Below are positions 1 through 8,792 of a stretch of DNA of 30,202 bases, in pieces. The translations under genes were made by a program, and so were the position numbers. The notes below the pieces were generated by a model that did not search any database, was not told the DNA's origin, and was given only the letters and a program-made list of their open reading frames with translations. Position 1 is the stretch's first letter, and the number at the start of each line of letters is the position of its first letter. The DNA is from an uncultured Collinsella sp. Its GTDB lineage: Bacteria; Actinomycetota; Coriobacteriia; Coriobacteriales; Coriobacteriaceae. The stretch spans positions 1-30,202 of the forward strand of contig CABPWH010000021.1 in the NCBI GenBank assembly GCA_902461085.1. The letters are read 5' to 3'.

Positions 1-267
1 CCACTTAATGTGGCCTCCGTCGTGAGCAGGACTGTAGAGCAGGAAACTTAGCCCGTGCCGGGGCCGCTGAGCCCTGACCGGCGGGATACACAGGTTCAGA
101 TGGGGCTTTGATGCATGGGTGGTCTGTTGTTGTGCAAATGGGTATCATACTGTAGTTATTGCATCGACTCTGTGATGCATGTTTGTACGTTCCCGGCGGT
201 CGGTTTGCCAGAAGCGCCCCGTCGGTTGTTCCAGACCCGTTTCGAAGAAAGGAAACAACACTAACCT
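1..267. other. Left-edge non-coding region before rnj
   Basis: No complete gene is visible. One frame is open from the edge to a TAG at 49-51, which could be the last 16 codons of an upstream gene, but its codons (CCA, AGG, GTA) do not match the neighbouring genes. Bases 46-110 are GC-rich and can fold, with blocks such as CCGGGG and CCGGCGGG, but I could not match them to a known RNA family. An AAAGGAAA ribosome-binding site at about 248-255 serves the next gene. Confidence 0.4.
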
Positions 268-1938
268 ATGGCAGTTAAAAAATCATCTCCCTTGAAGATC
301 ATTCCGCTCGGCGGCCTTGACGGCATCGGCAAGAACATGACGGTCTTCGAGTGCGGCGACGACATGGTGCTCGTCGACGCTGGCCTCATGTTCCCCGACG
401 ACTCCCAGCCCGGTATCGACCTGGTGCTTCCTGACTACACCTACGTTCTTGAAAACGAGGAGAAGCTCCGCGGTATCGTCGTCACCCACGGCCACGAGGA
501 CCACACCGGTTCGCTTCCGTACCTGCTGCAGGATCTCAACAACAAGGTGCCCATCTTCTCGAGCAAGCTGACGCTTGGCTTTATCGAGGGCAAGCTTTCC
601 GAGTTCCGCATCCGCGCACCCAAGTTCCGCGAGGTCAAGGGCGGCAGCCATGTCAACCTCGGCGGCATTTCGCTCGACTTCTTCTCGATGACGCACTCCA
701 TCCCCGGCGCTCTGGGCGTGTTCATCCGCACCAATCAGGGCACCGTTATGCACACCGGCGACTTTAAGCTCGACCAGACGCCCATCGACGGCGTCACGCC
801 CGACTATGCCGCTATCAGCCGCTTTGCCAAGCAGGGCATCGATCTGCTGCTTTCCGACTCCACCAATGCCACGGTTCCCGGCTTTACCAAGTCCGAGGCC
901 GAGGTTGGTCCCAACTTGCTGCACGCCATCAAGAACGCCCCGGGTCGCGTGTTCGTCGCGTCGTTCTCGAGCCATATCCATCGCCTGCAGCAGATCTGCG
1001 ATGCCGCCCGCAAGTGCGGCCGTAAGGTCGTTGTGACCGGTCGCTCCATGCTCACGAACACCCGCGTCGCGCGCGAGCTGGGCTACCTCAACATCGACGA
1101 TGCCGATATCATCGATGCCTTCGATATCGATAACCTGCCCGACGACAAGATCGTCGTCATGTGCACCGGTTCGCAGGGCGAGCCGCTGTCGGCCCTGTCC
1201 CGCATGGCCAACGGAGAGCACAAGACGCTCTCCATCCACGAGGGCGATACCGTCATCCTCTCGGCAACTCCTGTTCCCGGCAACGAGAAGGCCGTCCAGC
1301 AGGTCGTCAACAGCCTGGCCAAGCTCGGTTGCGACGTGTGGGATAAGAACCGCGCTCTTGTCCACGTCTCGGGCCACGGTAGCCAGGAGGAGCTCAAGCT
1401 CCTGATGGCCATGGCCAAGCCCACGTACTTTATGCCTGTTCACGGTGAAGCCGTGCATCTGCGCGCCCATGCCCAGCTGGCTCGCAAGATGGGCATCAAG
1501 GACGATCATATCTTTATCCTCGATAACGGCGACACGCTCGAGATGCGCGGCGGTATCGTCAAACGCGGTACGCCCGTCGAGTCCGGCGTCGTCTACGTCG
1601 ACGGCCTGCGTATCGGCGATACCGACCCCATTGTCCTGCGCGATCGCCAGAAGCTCGCCAACGACGGCATGGTCACGGCCGTTGCTATCGTCTCGCTCAA
1701 GCACAAGAAGATCGAGGCCATCGAGTTCTCGGGCCGCGGCGTCTCGTTTGCCATCGACGACCAGTTCTCCGAGGATGCCTCCGCGTCCATTATGAAGACG
1801 ATCGAGAAGGGCAAGTTTAGCTTTACGAGCAGCGGCTCCGATGCCATTCGCAAGGCCGTGCGCGATTCGCTCTCCAACTTTATTTGGAGCCGTACGCGCA
1901 CCCGTCCGATGATCATCCCGGTCGTCATGGAGGTTTAG
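268..1938 (+). CDS. rnj: Ribonuclease J (metallo-beta-lactamase/beta-CASP RNase)
   Basis: Exo- and endoribonuclease of mRNA decay and rRNA maturation in the cytoplasm. The 556-residue length is normal for the family. The metal-binding motif HGHEDH is at residues 74-79, with further ligand motifs at H143 (MTHSIPG) and HTGDFKLD near 162-169. The beta-CASP region follows (LLSDSTNA near 195, then VASFSSHIHR), and the late PVHGEAVHLRAHA motif precedes the C-terminal domain. The ATG has an AAAGGAAA ribosome-binding site about 12 bases upstream. ftsK starts one base after the stop, with its ribosome-binding site inside the last rnj codons, so the two are probably cotranscribed. RNase Y is encoded about 10 kb downstream, so both main mRNA-decay nucleases lie in this window. 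The function is well supported. Confidence 0.96.
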   Translation: MAVKKSSPLKIIPLGGLDGIGKNMTVFECGDDMVLVDAGLMFPDDSQPGIDLVLPDYTYVLENEEKLRGIVVTHGHEDHTGSLPYLLQDLNNKVPIFSSKLTLGFIEGKLSEFRIRAPKFREVKGGSHVNLGGISLDFFSMTHSIPGALGVFIRTNQGTVMHTGDFKLDQTPIDGVTPDYAAISRFAKQGIDLLLSDSTNATVPGFTKSEAEVGPNLLHAIKNAPGRVFVASFSSHIHRLQQICDAARKCGRKVVVTGRSMLTNTRVARELGYLNIDDADIIDAFDIDNLPDDKIVVMCTGSQGEPLSALSRMANGEHKTLSIHEGDTVILSATPVPGNEKAVQQVVNSLAKLGCDVWDKNRALVHVSGHGSQEELKLLMAMAKPTYFMPVHGEAVHLRAHAQLARKMGIKDDHIFILDNGDTLEMRGGIVKRGTPVESGVVYVDGLRIGDTDPIVLRDRQKLANDGMVTAVAIVSLKHKKIEAIEFSGRGVSFAIDDQFSEDASASIMKTIEKGKFSFTSSGSDAIRKAVRDSLSNFIWSRTRTRPMIIPVVMEV

Positions 1939-1939
1939 T

Positions 1940-4720
1940 TTGGCGCGCGGATCTGCACAAAACGCCAAAGGCAATAAGGCCAATAACCAACCGGCATCTG
2001 CTAAGGGTGCCGGTTCCCATCTGCGTGCCAATAAGGGCCACGAGGCCGACTTCGACGATTTTGAGCCCTTGGTCGAGCCCTCGGCCAACCGCGATATCGC
2101 CGGCGTGGTCATCGCCGTTTTGGCGATTGCGTCCTTCATTGCCGTGATTTCGCCGGCGACCGCACCCGTTACGGCTGCGGTTGCCGGTTTCTACCACCTG
2201 GGCTTTGGTCTGGGCGCCTACGTGCTGCCGATCGTTATTTTGCTGTTTGCCGCCACGCTCTTTTTAGGCGAGGACTCGCCGCTCAACGCGCGCTCGGTCG
2301 CGGGCGGAGCCGTGGTCTTTATCGCCGTTGTCTCCATTCTTTCTCTGATGGTGCCGGGTACGAGCGACTCGTGTGACCTTATGTTCACGCCGCAAAATTT
2401 GTCCGCCTCGGGTGGCTACATCGGTGCGTTTATTGCGAGTGCGCTGCAGAATGCCCTGGGTAAGCCTATCGCGATGGTAGTCCTGTTGGGCCTTGTCGTC
2501 GTGGGCTTGGTCATCATCGGCTTTTCGGTGGGTGGCGTGCTGCGCTCTGCTCGCGACCGTGCGGCCGATTTTGCCGAGCGCCGTCGTGCCGATGTCAACG
2601 CGAGCCCGTGGGGTGACGACGAAGCCCTGTCGGTGCCCGGCGTTGCCCGTCCGCACCTGAGCATTCTTCGTCAAAAGGGCTCCGATGCTGCCGTGACCAC
2701 GGTCATGGGCAACGATGAGGACCCGGTTTTGGACGATGACGACGAGGACGAGGATCCGTTTGTCGACGTGTCCGATGCCGTGGAGGCCGAGCGCGCTAAG
2801 ACGACGCTGCTGCCGCGTCGTCATGTTAAGAAGGGCAAGGCCACGCCCAAACTCAACACGAGCGAGCCCGACCCGTCTTGGTCCGATAGCGAGATTGAGC
2901 TCACTGAGGGTGATGACGAGGACGACGAGGCTCCGATTGAGACCGCAAAGACAACTTTGCTGCCGCGTCGTCATGCCAAGCGCGACCAGGTAACCGGTCA
3001 GCTTTCGATGGAAGACGACCCCGATAAGATCGACGAGTCCGAGCCGCCGTTTGCCGTGAATCCTGTCTCGGCAGCACCTCAGATTCCCGACTTCTTGAAG
3101 CATCCCAAGGTTGCCGATGCGCCTGCCTCGAGTGCTGTCGAATCGGCTGCGGCTAGCGATGGGGGAGCGGACGGTGGCGCCGCAGATAACGAGGGCGAAG
3201 AAGAGGACGGCCTCAAGCTCCCGCCGCTCGAAATCCTGCATGCCAACCCGCAGTCGGCTTCCGCCGCGTCTTCGGACAAGGAGCTGGAGCAGACCGCTGA
3301 GTCACTGCAATCCACCTTGCTTGAGTTTGGCCGCAGTGCCCGCGTGGTCGGCTGGATCGCCGGCCCCACGGTGACGACCTTTAAGCTGCAGCCTGGTGAG
3401 GGCGAGCGCGTGAGCAAGATTTCGAGCCTCGAGGACGATATCGCGCTTTCGCTCGCTGCCCAGTCGGTACGTATCTTTGCCCCGATCCCCGGCACCTCGC
3501 TCGTGGGCATCGAGATTCCCAATCGCAAGCGCCAAAACGTCAATCTGGGCGACGTGCTGCCCTATGTTAAGGGCGGTCCGCTCGAGCTGGCCATTGGTCG
3601 CGATGCCGAGGGCACGCCGGTTGTCGCTGACCTCGCCAAGATGCCCCACCTGCTTATTGCCGGTACGACCGGTTCTGGTAAGTCGGTGATGATCAATTCC
3701 ATCATCACGACCCTGCTCATGCGCGCCCTTCCCGAGGACGTTCGCCTGATCATGGTCGACCCCAAGCGCGTCGAGCTTGCGGGCTATAACGGTCTGCCGC
3801 ATCTTTACGTGCCTGTAGTGACCGAGCCCAAGCAGGCCGCGAGCGCTCTGCAATGGGCCGTGTCCGAGATGGAGCGTCGCCTGAAGGTCTTCGAGCGTCT
3901 CAACGTGCGTAAGATCTCGACCTACAACGAAAAGCAGGCCGCCGGCGAGTTTGAGCATTACGATAACCCGCCGCAAAAGATGCCCTACCTGGTCATCATC
4001 ATCGACGAGCTCTCGGACCTGATGATGGTCGCCGGTAAGGATGTCGAGGCCTCGATCGTGCGTATTGCTCAGCTGGGCCGTGCCGCCGGTATCCACCTTA
4101 TCGTGGCCACGCAGCGCCCGAGCTCCAACGTGGTGACGGGCCTCATCAAGGCCAACATCACCAACCGCATCGCCTTTAACGTCGCCACGGGCATCGACTC
4201 GCGCGTCATCATCGACCAGATGGGTGCCGAAAAGCTCACCGGTTTGGGCGACATGCTGTTCTCTAAGGTCGACTGGGGCAAGCCCCGCCGTATCCAGGGC
4301 TGCTTTGTCTCGGATGATGAAATCAACGAGATCGTCGAGTTCGTCAAGTCGCAGAGCGAGCCCGACTACCACGAGGAGATCCTGTCTGCCGTGGCGCCCG
4401 CTTCCATGTCCATGGCGGGTGGCGGCGGCATTGTCCGTACCGGAGTCGCCGAGCCGCAAGACGATGATCCGCTCATTTGGGAAGCCGCCCATATTGTGGT
4501 GGAATCGCAGCTTGGCTCCACATCTGGCCTGCAACGTCGTCTGAAGGTTGGCTATGCGCGTGCCGGGCGTATTATGGATATGCTGGAAGAAAAGGGTGTC
4601 GTCGGCCCGCCCGACGGTTCCAAGCCGCGCGAGGTTCTGCTGGACGAAGAGGGTCTTGCCGCGCTGGAATCTGTCGACGCCGAGATGGCACGTGAAGATC
4701 GTGAGTTTGGAGGATTCTGA
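1940..4720 (+). CDS. ftsK: DNA translocase FtsK/SpoIIIE
   Basis: Septal, membrane-anchored ATPase that pumps chromosome DNA during division. Four hydrophobic segments lie at about residues 53-72, 92-110, 119-139 and 176-200. A long acidic, low-complexity linker (about 205-440) leads to the motor, with Walker A GTTGSGKS at 575-582, Walker B ending in DE at 689-690, and a C-terminal winged-helix gamma domain at about 841-905 that would read KOPS-type polarity sites. At 926 residues it is longer than a typical SpoIIIE because of the linker. The linker contains the decapeptide AKTTLLPRRH twice, at residues 286 and 336. The start is TTG at 1940, with GGAGG about 7 bases upstream inside the rnj end. 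The stop overlaps the next ATG by one base. Confidence 0.96.
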   Translation: MARGSAQNAKGNKANNQPASAKGAGSHLRANKGHEADFDDFEPLVEPSANRDIAGVVIAVLAIASFIAVISPATAPVTAAVAGFYHLGFGLGAYVLPIVILLFAATLFLGEDSPLNARSVAGGAVVFIAVVSILSLMVPGTSDSCDLMFTPQNLSASGGYIGAFIASALQNALGKPIAMVVLLGLVVVGLVIIGFSVGGVLRSARDRAADFAERRRADVNASPWGDDEALSVPGVARPHLSILRQKGSDAAVTTVMGNDEDPVLDDDDEDEDPFVDVSDAVEAERAKTTLLPRRHVKKGKATPKLNTSEPDPSWSDSEIELTEGDDEDDEAPIETAKTTLLPRRHAKRDQVTGQLSMEDDPDKIDESEPPFAVNPVSAAPQIPDFLKHPKVADAPASSAVESAAASDGGADGGAADNEGEEEDGLKLPPLEILHANPQSASAASSDKELEQTAESLQSTLLEFGRSARVVGWIAGPTVTTFKLQPGEGERVSKISSLEDDIALSLAAQSVRIFAPIPGTSLVGIEIPNRKRQNVNLGDVLPYVKGGPLELAIGRDAEGTPVVADLAKMPHLLIAGTTGSGKSVMINSIITTLLMRALPEDVRLIMVDPKRVELAGYNGLPHLYVPVVTEPKQAASALQWAVSEMERRLKVFERLNVRKISTYNEKQAAGEFEHYDNPPQKMPYLVIIIDELSDLMMVAGKDVEASIVRIAQLGRAAGIHLIVATQRPSSNVVTGLIKANITNRIAFNVATGIDSRVIIDQMGAEKLTGLGDMLFSKVDWGKPRRIQGCFVSDDEINEIVEFVKSQSEPDYHEEILSAVAPASMSMAGGGGIVRTGVAEPQDDDPLIWEAAHIVVESQLGSTSGLQRRLKVGYARAGRIMDMLEEKGVVGPPDGSKPREVLLDEEGLAALESVDAEMAREDREFGGF

Positions 4721-6231
4721 TGGCTGCACGCTTTGGTGACATGCTGCTCGAGCAGCGTCGCCGAATGGGCCTTTCCATTCAGCAGGTCGCCAACACCATC
4801 AAAATCAGGCCGCAGATCATCGAGTTTTTCGAGACCGGTAACTTTGCTTCGATGCCGCCGCGCGGCTATGCGCAGGGCATGATTTCGAGCTATGCTCGCT
4901 TTTTGGGCCTCAATCCGCGCGAGGTCGTCAATGCCTACTTTGACGACCTGATGGCATACGAACGCGAGACGTCGCAGCAGGGCGGTCGTTTTCAGGACGC
5001 CGCCGGCTACGTCAATTCGCGTTCCTCGGTCGATAACGGGCGCTTCCTGATGGTTCAGGGCGGTCGTTCGACCCGCTATGGACAGCGTCCTCAGCAGGCC
5101 GGTTATATTACTGAGACGGGTTCGGGCGAGGAGATTCGCTCACAGCGTGACCGGTTCCGCAGTACGCCGATGCCCGAGGACCGTGCACTTCCTGCTGCCC
5201 GCGGCGTGGCGCGTGACCCTCGTGCCGGCTACGGCGACGGCGGCTATTCCGATCGCGGTTACCGTGGTGCCTCTATGGGACGCTCTCGCGGTGGCTATTC
5301 GGATGCCGATACCACGCAGGTGACGCCGCGTCTTCGCTCTCAATCACAGCCGTATGGCCAGCGCTCTTCGGCTCCGCGTTCGGTCCAGCGTGGCTATCAA
5401 GGCCGCGGTGAACTTGCGCCCCGCTCGGGTCAGCGCAGCCTTCAGAGCCAGGGCGGCTATCGCGGCCGTTCCGATAGCAATCGCGGTCGTATGCCTCAGG
5501 GAGGCGGCCGCAGCAGTTCCAGTCGTGGGCGCGGCGGATCACGTACTCCTCAAAACAACGGGCTCGATCCGCATATCGTCTACGCCGGCATCGGTGCCGT
5601 GGCGTTGCTGCTGATCGTGCTCATCGTGGTGCTTCTGCGCGGCTGCGCATCTTCGGCGCCCGAGACCACGCCCGAGACGCCCACTGCCACCAAGACGACG
5701 ACTAAGAAGTCTTCTAAGAAGACCGAAACGGTCGACGAGGATGAAGACACCGATGAGGCGACGGATGAGTCGACTGATTCGGACGCCACCAAGACGACGG
5801 CCAAGAAGGAAGAGAACGAGGTCACGAAGGTCAAGGTCTCCGTTGCCAAGGGAAAGACCGCGTGGATTGAGGTCAAGGTCGACGGAAAGTCGGTCTATGG
5901 CGCCCAGGCGACTGGCCCCTTTGAGCAGGAGTACACGCCCGAGTCCTCGATCGAGATCACCACGTCCAAGCCTTCCGATGTCACCGTTACCAAGAACGGC
6001 GAAAAGGTCCGTTACGATACCAAGACCTCGGGCGTGGCGCGTGTGACGATCACCGTTCCCAAGAAGGAGACGACTGATTCCGAGAATGGTGAAAGTTCTG
6101 ATGGTACCGACACCACCGATGGTACCGATACCACCGACGGTACCGATGCCCAGTCCACGGATGGCGCCGATACCGCAACTGACGGTCAGACACCCACCGA
6201 TTCTACCGACAATTCGTACGATAGCTACTAG
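4720..6231 (+). CDS. RodZ-like HTH/transmembrane morphogenesis protein
   Basis: The layout is that of RodZ, the membrane protein linking the MreB cytoskeleton to the wall machinery. A Cro/C1-type helix-turn-helix domain covers residues 1-75. A basic disordered stretch follows at about 90-280, rich in Arg, Gly, Ser and Tyr and with repeated RGG-like motifs. One transmembrane helix lies at 286-308. After it come a Thr/Lys/Glu-rich spacer, a DUF4115-like beta domain at about 367-447, and a tail of imperfect DGTDTT repeats encoded by the 18-bp array at 6100-6153. The ATG shares its A with the ftsK stop. The arginine-rich cytoplasmic segment is much longer than in RodZ of model species. Whether it acts with MreB here is unknown, because no mreB is in the window. 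Confidence 0.82.
   Translation: MAARFGDMLLEQRRRMGLSIQQVANTIKIRPQIIEFFETGNFASMPPRGYAQGMISSYARFLGLNPREVVNAYFDDLMAYERETSQQGGRFQDAAGYVNSRSSVDNGRFLMVQGGRSTRYGQRPQQAGYITETGSGEEIRSQRDRFRSTPMPEDRALPAARGVARDPRAGYGDGGYSDRGYRGASMGRSRGGYSDADTTQVTPRLRSQSQPYGQRSSAPRSVQRGYQGRGELAPRSGQRSLQSQGGYRGRSDSNRGRMPQGGGRSSSSRGRGGSRTPQNNGLDPHIVYAGIGAVALLLIVLIVVLLRGCASSAPETTPETPTATKTTTKKSSKKTETVDEDEDTDEATDESTDSDATKTTAKKEENEVTKVKVSVAKGKTAWIEVKVDGKSVYGAQATGPFEQEYTPESSIEITTSKPSDVTVTKNGEKVRYDTKTSGVARVTITVPKKETTDSENGESSDGTDTTDGTDTTDGTDAQSTDGADTATDGQTPTDSTDNSYDSY
6100..6153 (+). repeat. 18-bp tandem repeat inside the RodZ-like gene
   Basis: Three consecutive 18-bp units start at 6100, 6118 and 6136. The first two differ at one base (GATGGTACCGAYACCACC) and the third is degenerate. 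They encode DGTDTT repeats in the extracytoplasmic tail. Because the unit is a multiple of three, copy-number change would keep the frame. Confidence 0.85.
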
Positions 6232-6257
6232 GCCGCTCGTACGCGAAAGGAAACATC

Positions 6258-6755
6258 ATGGCTAAAGATTCCAGCTTCGACGTCGTGTCCGAGGTCAACA
6301 TGCAAGAGGTCGACAACGCCTTCCAGCAGGCCACGCGCGAGATTTCCCAGCGCTATGACCTTAAGGATTCCGGCGCCACGATCGAGCTTTCGAAGGGCGA
6401 CAAGCTCTTTACGATCAACGCCCCGGCCGACTTTGTCTCCAAACAGATTGTTGACGTGCTGAGCTCCAAGCTCATCAAGCGCGGCATCGACCTCAAGGCT
6501 GTCTCGTGGGATGCTCCGCAGGCGGCATCGGGCGGCACCGTGCGCGTGCTCGGCCATATCGTCGAGGGTATCGACCAGGCGACCGCCAAGAAGATCAACA
6601 AGGACATCAAGGACCAAAAGCTCAAGGTCAAGGTGACCATCGAGGCCGACAAGCTGCGTGTTTCCTCTGCTTCGAAGGACGCGCTGCAGACCGTGATCCA
6701 GTTCCTGCGCGACCAGGACTACGGCCAGCCGCTGCAGTTCACCAACTACCGCTAA
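6258..6755 (+). CDS. yajQ: YajQ-family nucleotide-binding protein
   Basis: The 165-residue protein has the full YajQ (DUF520) pattern: the N-terminal SSFDVVSEVNMQEVDNA, then ISQRYDLKDS, and the C-terminal block VRVSSASKDALQTVIQFLR-like ending near the last residues. Family members bind nucleotides; some bind cyclic di-GMP and act as regulators, though the role in Gram-positive bacteria is not settled. The ATG has AAAGGAAA 7 bases upstream. It lies 26 bases after the RodZ-like gene and 27 before rimO in the same orientation, so it is probably in the same transcript. No cyclic di-GMP synthase or phosphodiesterase is seen nearby, so a cyclic di-GMP role here is not supported by context. Confidence 0.9.
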   Translation: MAKDSSFDVVSEVNMQEVDNAFQQATREISQRYDLKDSGATIELSKGDKLFTINAPADFVSKQIVDVLSSKLIKRGIDLKAVSWDAPQAASGGTVRVLGHIVEGIDQATAKKINKDIKDQKLKVKVTIEADKLRVSSASKDALQTVIQFLRDQDYGQPLQFTNYR

Positions 6756-6782
6756 TATCAATCGAAAGGACCGCTCTCCAAC

Positions 6783-8132
6783 ATGGATACACCGTTGGGC
6801 TCCGTACTCTACATCACCCTCGGGTGCGCTAAGAACGAGGTCGACACCGACCACATGCGTTCTCTTTTGACCGCCGCGGGCTACGAGGAGGCATTCGACC
6901 CTCAGGATGCCGATATCGCTATCGTCAATACTTGCTCGTTCCTCGCCTCCGCAACGTCCGAGAGCATCGAGACCACGCTCGAGCTCGCCAACGAGGTTCA
7001 GGACGGCGTTCGTTCTTGCCCCATCGTCATGTGCGGGTGCGTGCCGTCACGCTACGGCGACGACCTGCCCGACGAGCTGCCCGAGGTTGCGGCCTTTGTG
7101 AAGGCCGACGAGGAAGACGGCATCGTGGCGGTCATCGATGATGTGCTGGGCGTGGAGCGCGAGATTGCCGCCTATATTCCGCAGGTCAAGCGCACCGTCG
7201 AGGGCGCTGTCGCCTATGTCAAGATCTCCGATGGCTGCAACCGCTTCTGTAGCTTCTGCATGATCCCGTATATCCGCGGTCGTTATCACTCGCGCAATGC
7301 CGAGAGCATTATCTCCGAGGTGCGCGACCTGGTCGCCGGTGGCGTGCGCGAGATCGTTTTGATCGGTCAGGACACGGGCATCTGGGGTACCGACTTTGCC
7401 GACGAGGACCTCGCCGAGGGCTCGCCGCGCAATCTGGCGCAGCTGTTGCAGGCCGTTGCTGAGGCGGTGCGTTCTCATAACGTATGGGTCCGCGTACTCT
7501 ACCTGCAGCCCGAGGGCATGACCGACGAGCTTATCGAGACCATCCGCGATACGCCCGAGGTGCTGCCCTATATCGATATCCCCGTGCAGCACTGCGACGC
7601 GCGCATCCTCAAGGCCATGCGTCGATCCGGTTCGCGTCAGGAGCTCGAGGACCTGTTCCGTGACCTGCGCGAGCGTATCCCCGGTATCGTGATTCGCTCT
7701 ACGGCCATGGTCGGCTTCCCGACCGAGACCGAGGACGAGTTCCGCGATCTTATTGACTTTATGGACACAGTCGGCTTTGATTACACGAGCGTCTTTGCCT
7801 ACTCGCGTGAGGAGGGCAGCCTGGCCGCCAAGATGGAAGGTCAGGTTAACGAAGAGGTTAAGCTCGAGCGCGCCCAGGAGGCCATGGATCTGGCCGAGTC
7901 GCTCGGTTTTGCCGCCACGGCGGCCCATGTGGGCGAGCGCGCCCAGGTGATTGTCGACGGCATCGAGGAGACCGAGGACGGTGCCGAGCTCATCGGACAT
8001 GCCTGGTTCCAGGCGCCCGATTCCGATGGTGCGGTGCATCTGGATGCCAGCGAGGCATCTGTGGGCGATATTCTGACGGTCGAGTTTACCGATAGCTTCT
8101 GCTACGAGCTTATCGGTCATGTTGTGGAGTAG
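6783..8132 (+). CDS. rimO: Ribosomal protein S12 methylthiotransferase RimO
   Basis: Radical-SAM enzyme that adds a methylthio group to a conserved aspartate of ribosomal protein S12. At the N terminus are the three cysteines of the auxiliary iron-sulphur cluster: C15 (LGCAKNEVD), C51 (NTCSF) and C86 (MCGCVPSR). The radical-SAM triad CNRFCSFC is at C152, C156 and C159, and a TRAM-type domain forms the C-terminal 65 or so residues. LGCAKNEVD and the SFCMIPYIRG context distinguish it from MiaB, which is encoded separately at 14784. At 449 residues it is of normal length. It sits directly upstream of pgsA, a pairing also seen in Firmicutes. Confidence 0.93.
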   Translation: MDTPLGSVLYITLGCAKNEVDTDHMRSLLTAAGYEEAFDPQDADIAIVNTCSFLASATSESIETTLELANEVQDGVRSCPIVMCGCVPSRYGDDLPDELPEVAAFVKADEEDGIVAVIDDVLGVEREIAAYIPQVKRTVEGAVAYVKISDGCNRFCSFCMIPYIRGRYHSRNAESIISEVRDLVAGGVREIVLIGQDTGIWGTDFADEDLAEGSPRNLAQLLQAVAEAVRSHNVWVRVLYLQPEGMTDELIETIRDTPEVLPYIDIPVQHCDARILKAMRRSGSRQELEDLFRDLRERIPGIVIRSTAMVGFPTETEDEFRDLIDFMDTVGFDYTSVFAYSREEGSLAAKMEGQVNEEVKLERAQEAMDLAESLGFAATAAHVGERAQVIVDGIEETEDGAELIGHAWFQAPDSDGAVHLDASEASVGDILTVEFTDSFCYELIGHVVE

Positions 8133-8141
8133 GAGAGCGTC

Positions 8142-8780
8142 GTGGCTAACGAGAGCAATAAGGAACTGACGAGTGTTTGGACGCCCGCCAACATCGTGAC
8201 GTGCGTGCGCATCGTCTTTATTCCGGTGTTCATGATTGTGTCGGCGCTGTCTCACACAAGCGTTGCCGGTACGGATTGGAGCACCTTCGACGGTCCGCTC
8301 GCCGCTGGCGCCTTTATTCTGTACGTCATCCTGTCGTGCACCGATAAGGTTGATGGCTACCTGGCTCGTTCGCGCAACGAGATCACCGACTTCGGCAAGT
8401 TCCTGGATCCCATCGCCGATAAGTTGCTCGTGTTCTCGGCCCTGCTGCTGTTCTTGGACTTTGGTGCCGTTACTGTGTGGTCGGTGTTCATCATCCTGTT
8501 CCGCGAGCTGCTGGTGAGCGCCCTGCGCATGGTCGCGAGCGCGGCCGGTGTTGTCGTTGCCGCCGATAAGCTTGGCAAGTACAAGACGGCGACTACGATG
8601 GTCTCCATCTGCGGCTACCTGTGCGTCTTTGCGATGACCGGCCTCCAGTTGGGGCCTGCGGAGCTGTTGCTCGGTCTCTATGGCGTCTCACGCTTCCTGT
8701 ACGCCGTGGCCGTTATCCTGACCGTTATCTCGGGCGCTCAGTACTTCTGGAACTGCCGCAAGATCGTCTTTTCGGTCTAG
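8142..8780 (+). CDS. pgsA: CDP-diacylglycerol--glycerol-3-phosphate 3-phosphatidyltransferase
   Basis: Integral membrane enzyme making phosphatidylglycerophosphate, the first committed step to phosphatidylglycerol. The CDP-alcohol phosphotransferase signature is complete: D68, D71, G72, A75, R76, G85, D89 and D93 with canonical spacing. Several hydrophobic helices surround it over 212 residues. The start is GTG at 8142, with AGGAG about 7 bases upstream overlapping the rimO stop region. cinA begins 12 bases after the stop. The window carries a second enzyme of the same superfamily at 29104-29808. The identity of this copy as PgsA rests on its rimO-pgsA-cinA context and length. Confidence 0.92.
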   Translation: MANESNKELTSVWTPANIVTCVRIVFIPVFMIVSALSHTSVAGTDWSTFDGPLAAGAFILYVILSCTDKVDGYLARSRNEITDFGKFLDPIADKLLVFSALLLFLDFGAVTVWSVFIILFRELLVSALRMVASAAGVVVAADKLGKYKTATTMVSICGYLCVFAMTGLQLGPAELLLGLYGVSRFLYAVAVILTVISGAQYFWNCRKIVFSV

Positions 8781-8792
8781 GTCCTGGTAGGC

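Noticed and set aside
1..51. Open frame of 16 codons at the left edge as the end of an upstream gene
   Set aside because: Codon use does not match the neighbours and the peptide is too short to recognise; recorded only in the region note.
76..84. GACCGGCGG, a string found in FMN riboswitches
   Set aside because: The other conserved FMN segments are missing and the next gene is RNase J, not riboflavin related.
283..2139. Very long open frame on the - strand opposite rnj
   Set aside because: It mirrors the codon pattern of rnj, has no ribosome-binding site, and its peptide is low-complexity Asp/His/Leu/Arg with no family pattern. Similar antisense frames opposite ftsK, rimO, recA, rny and miaA were rejected for the same reason.
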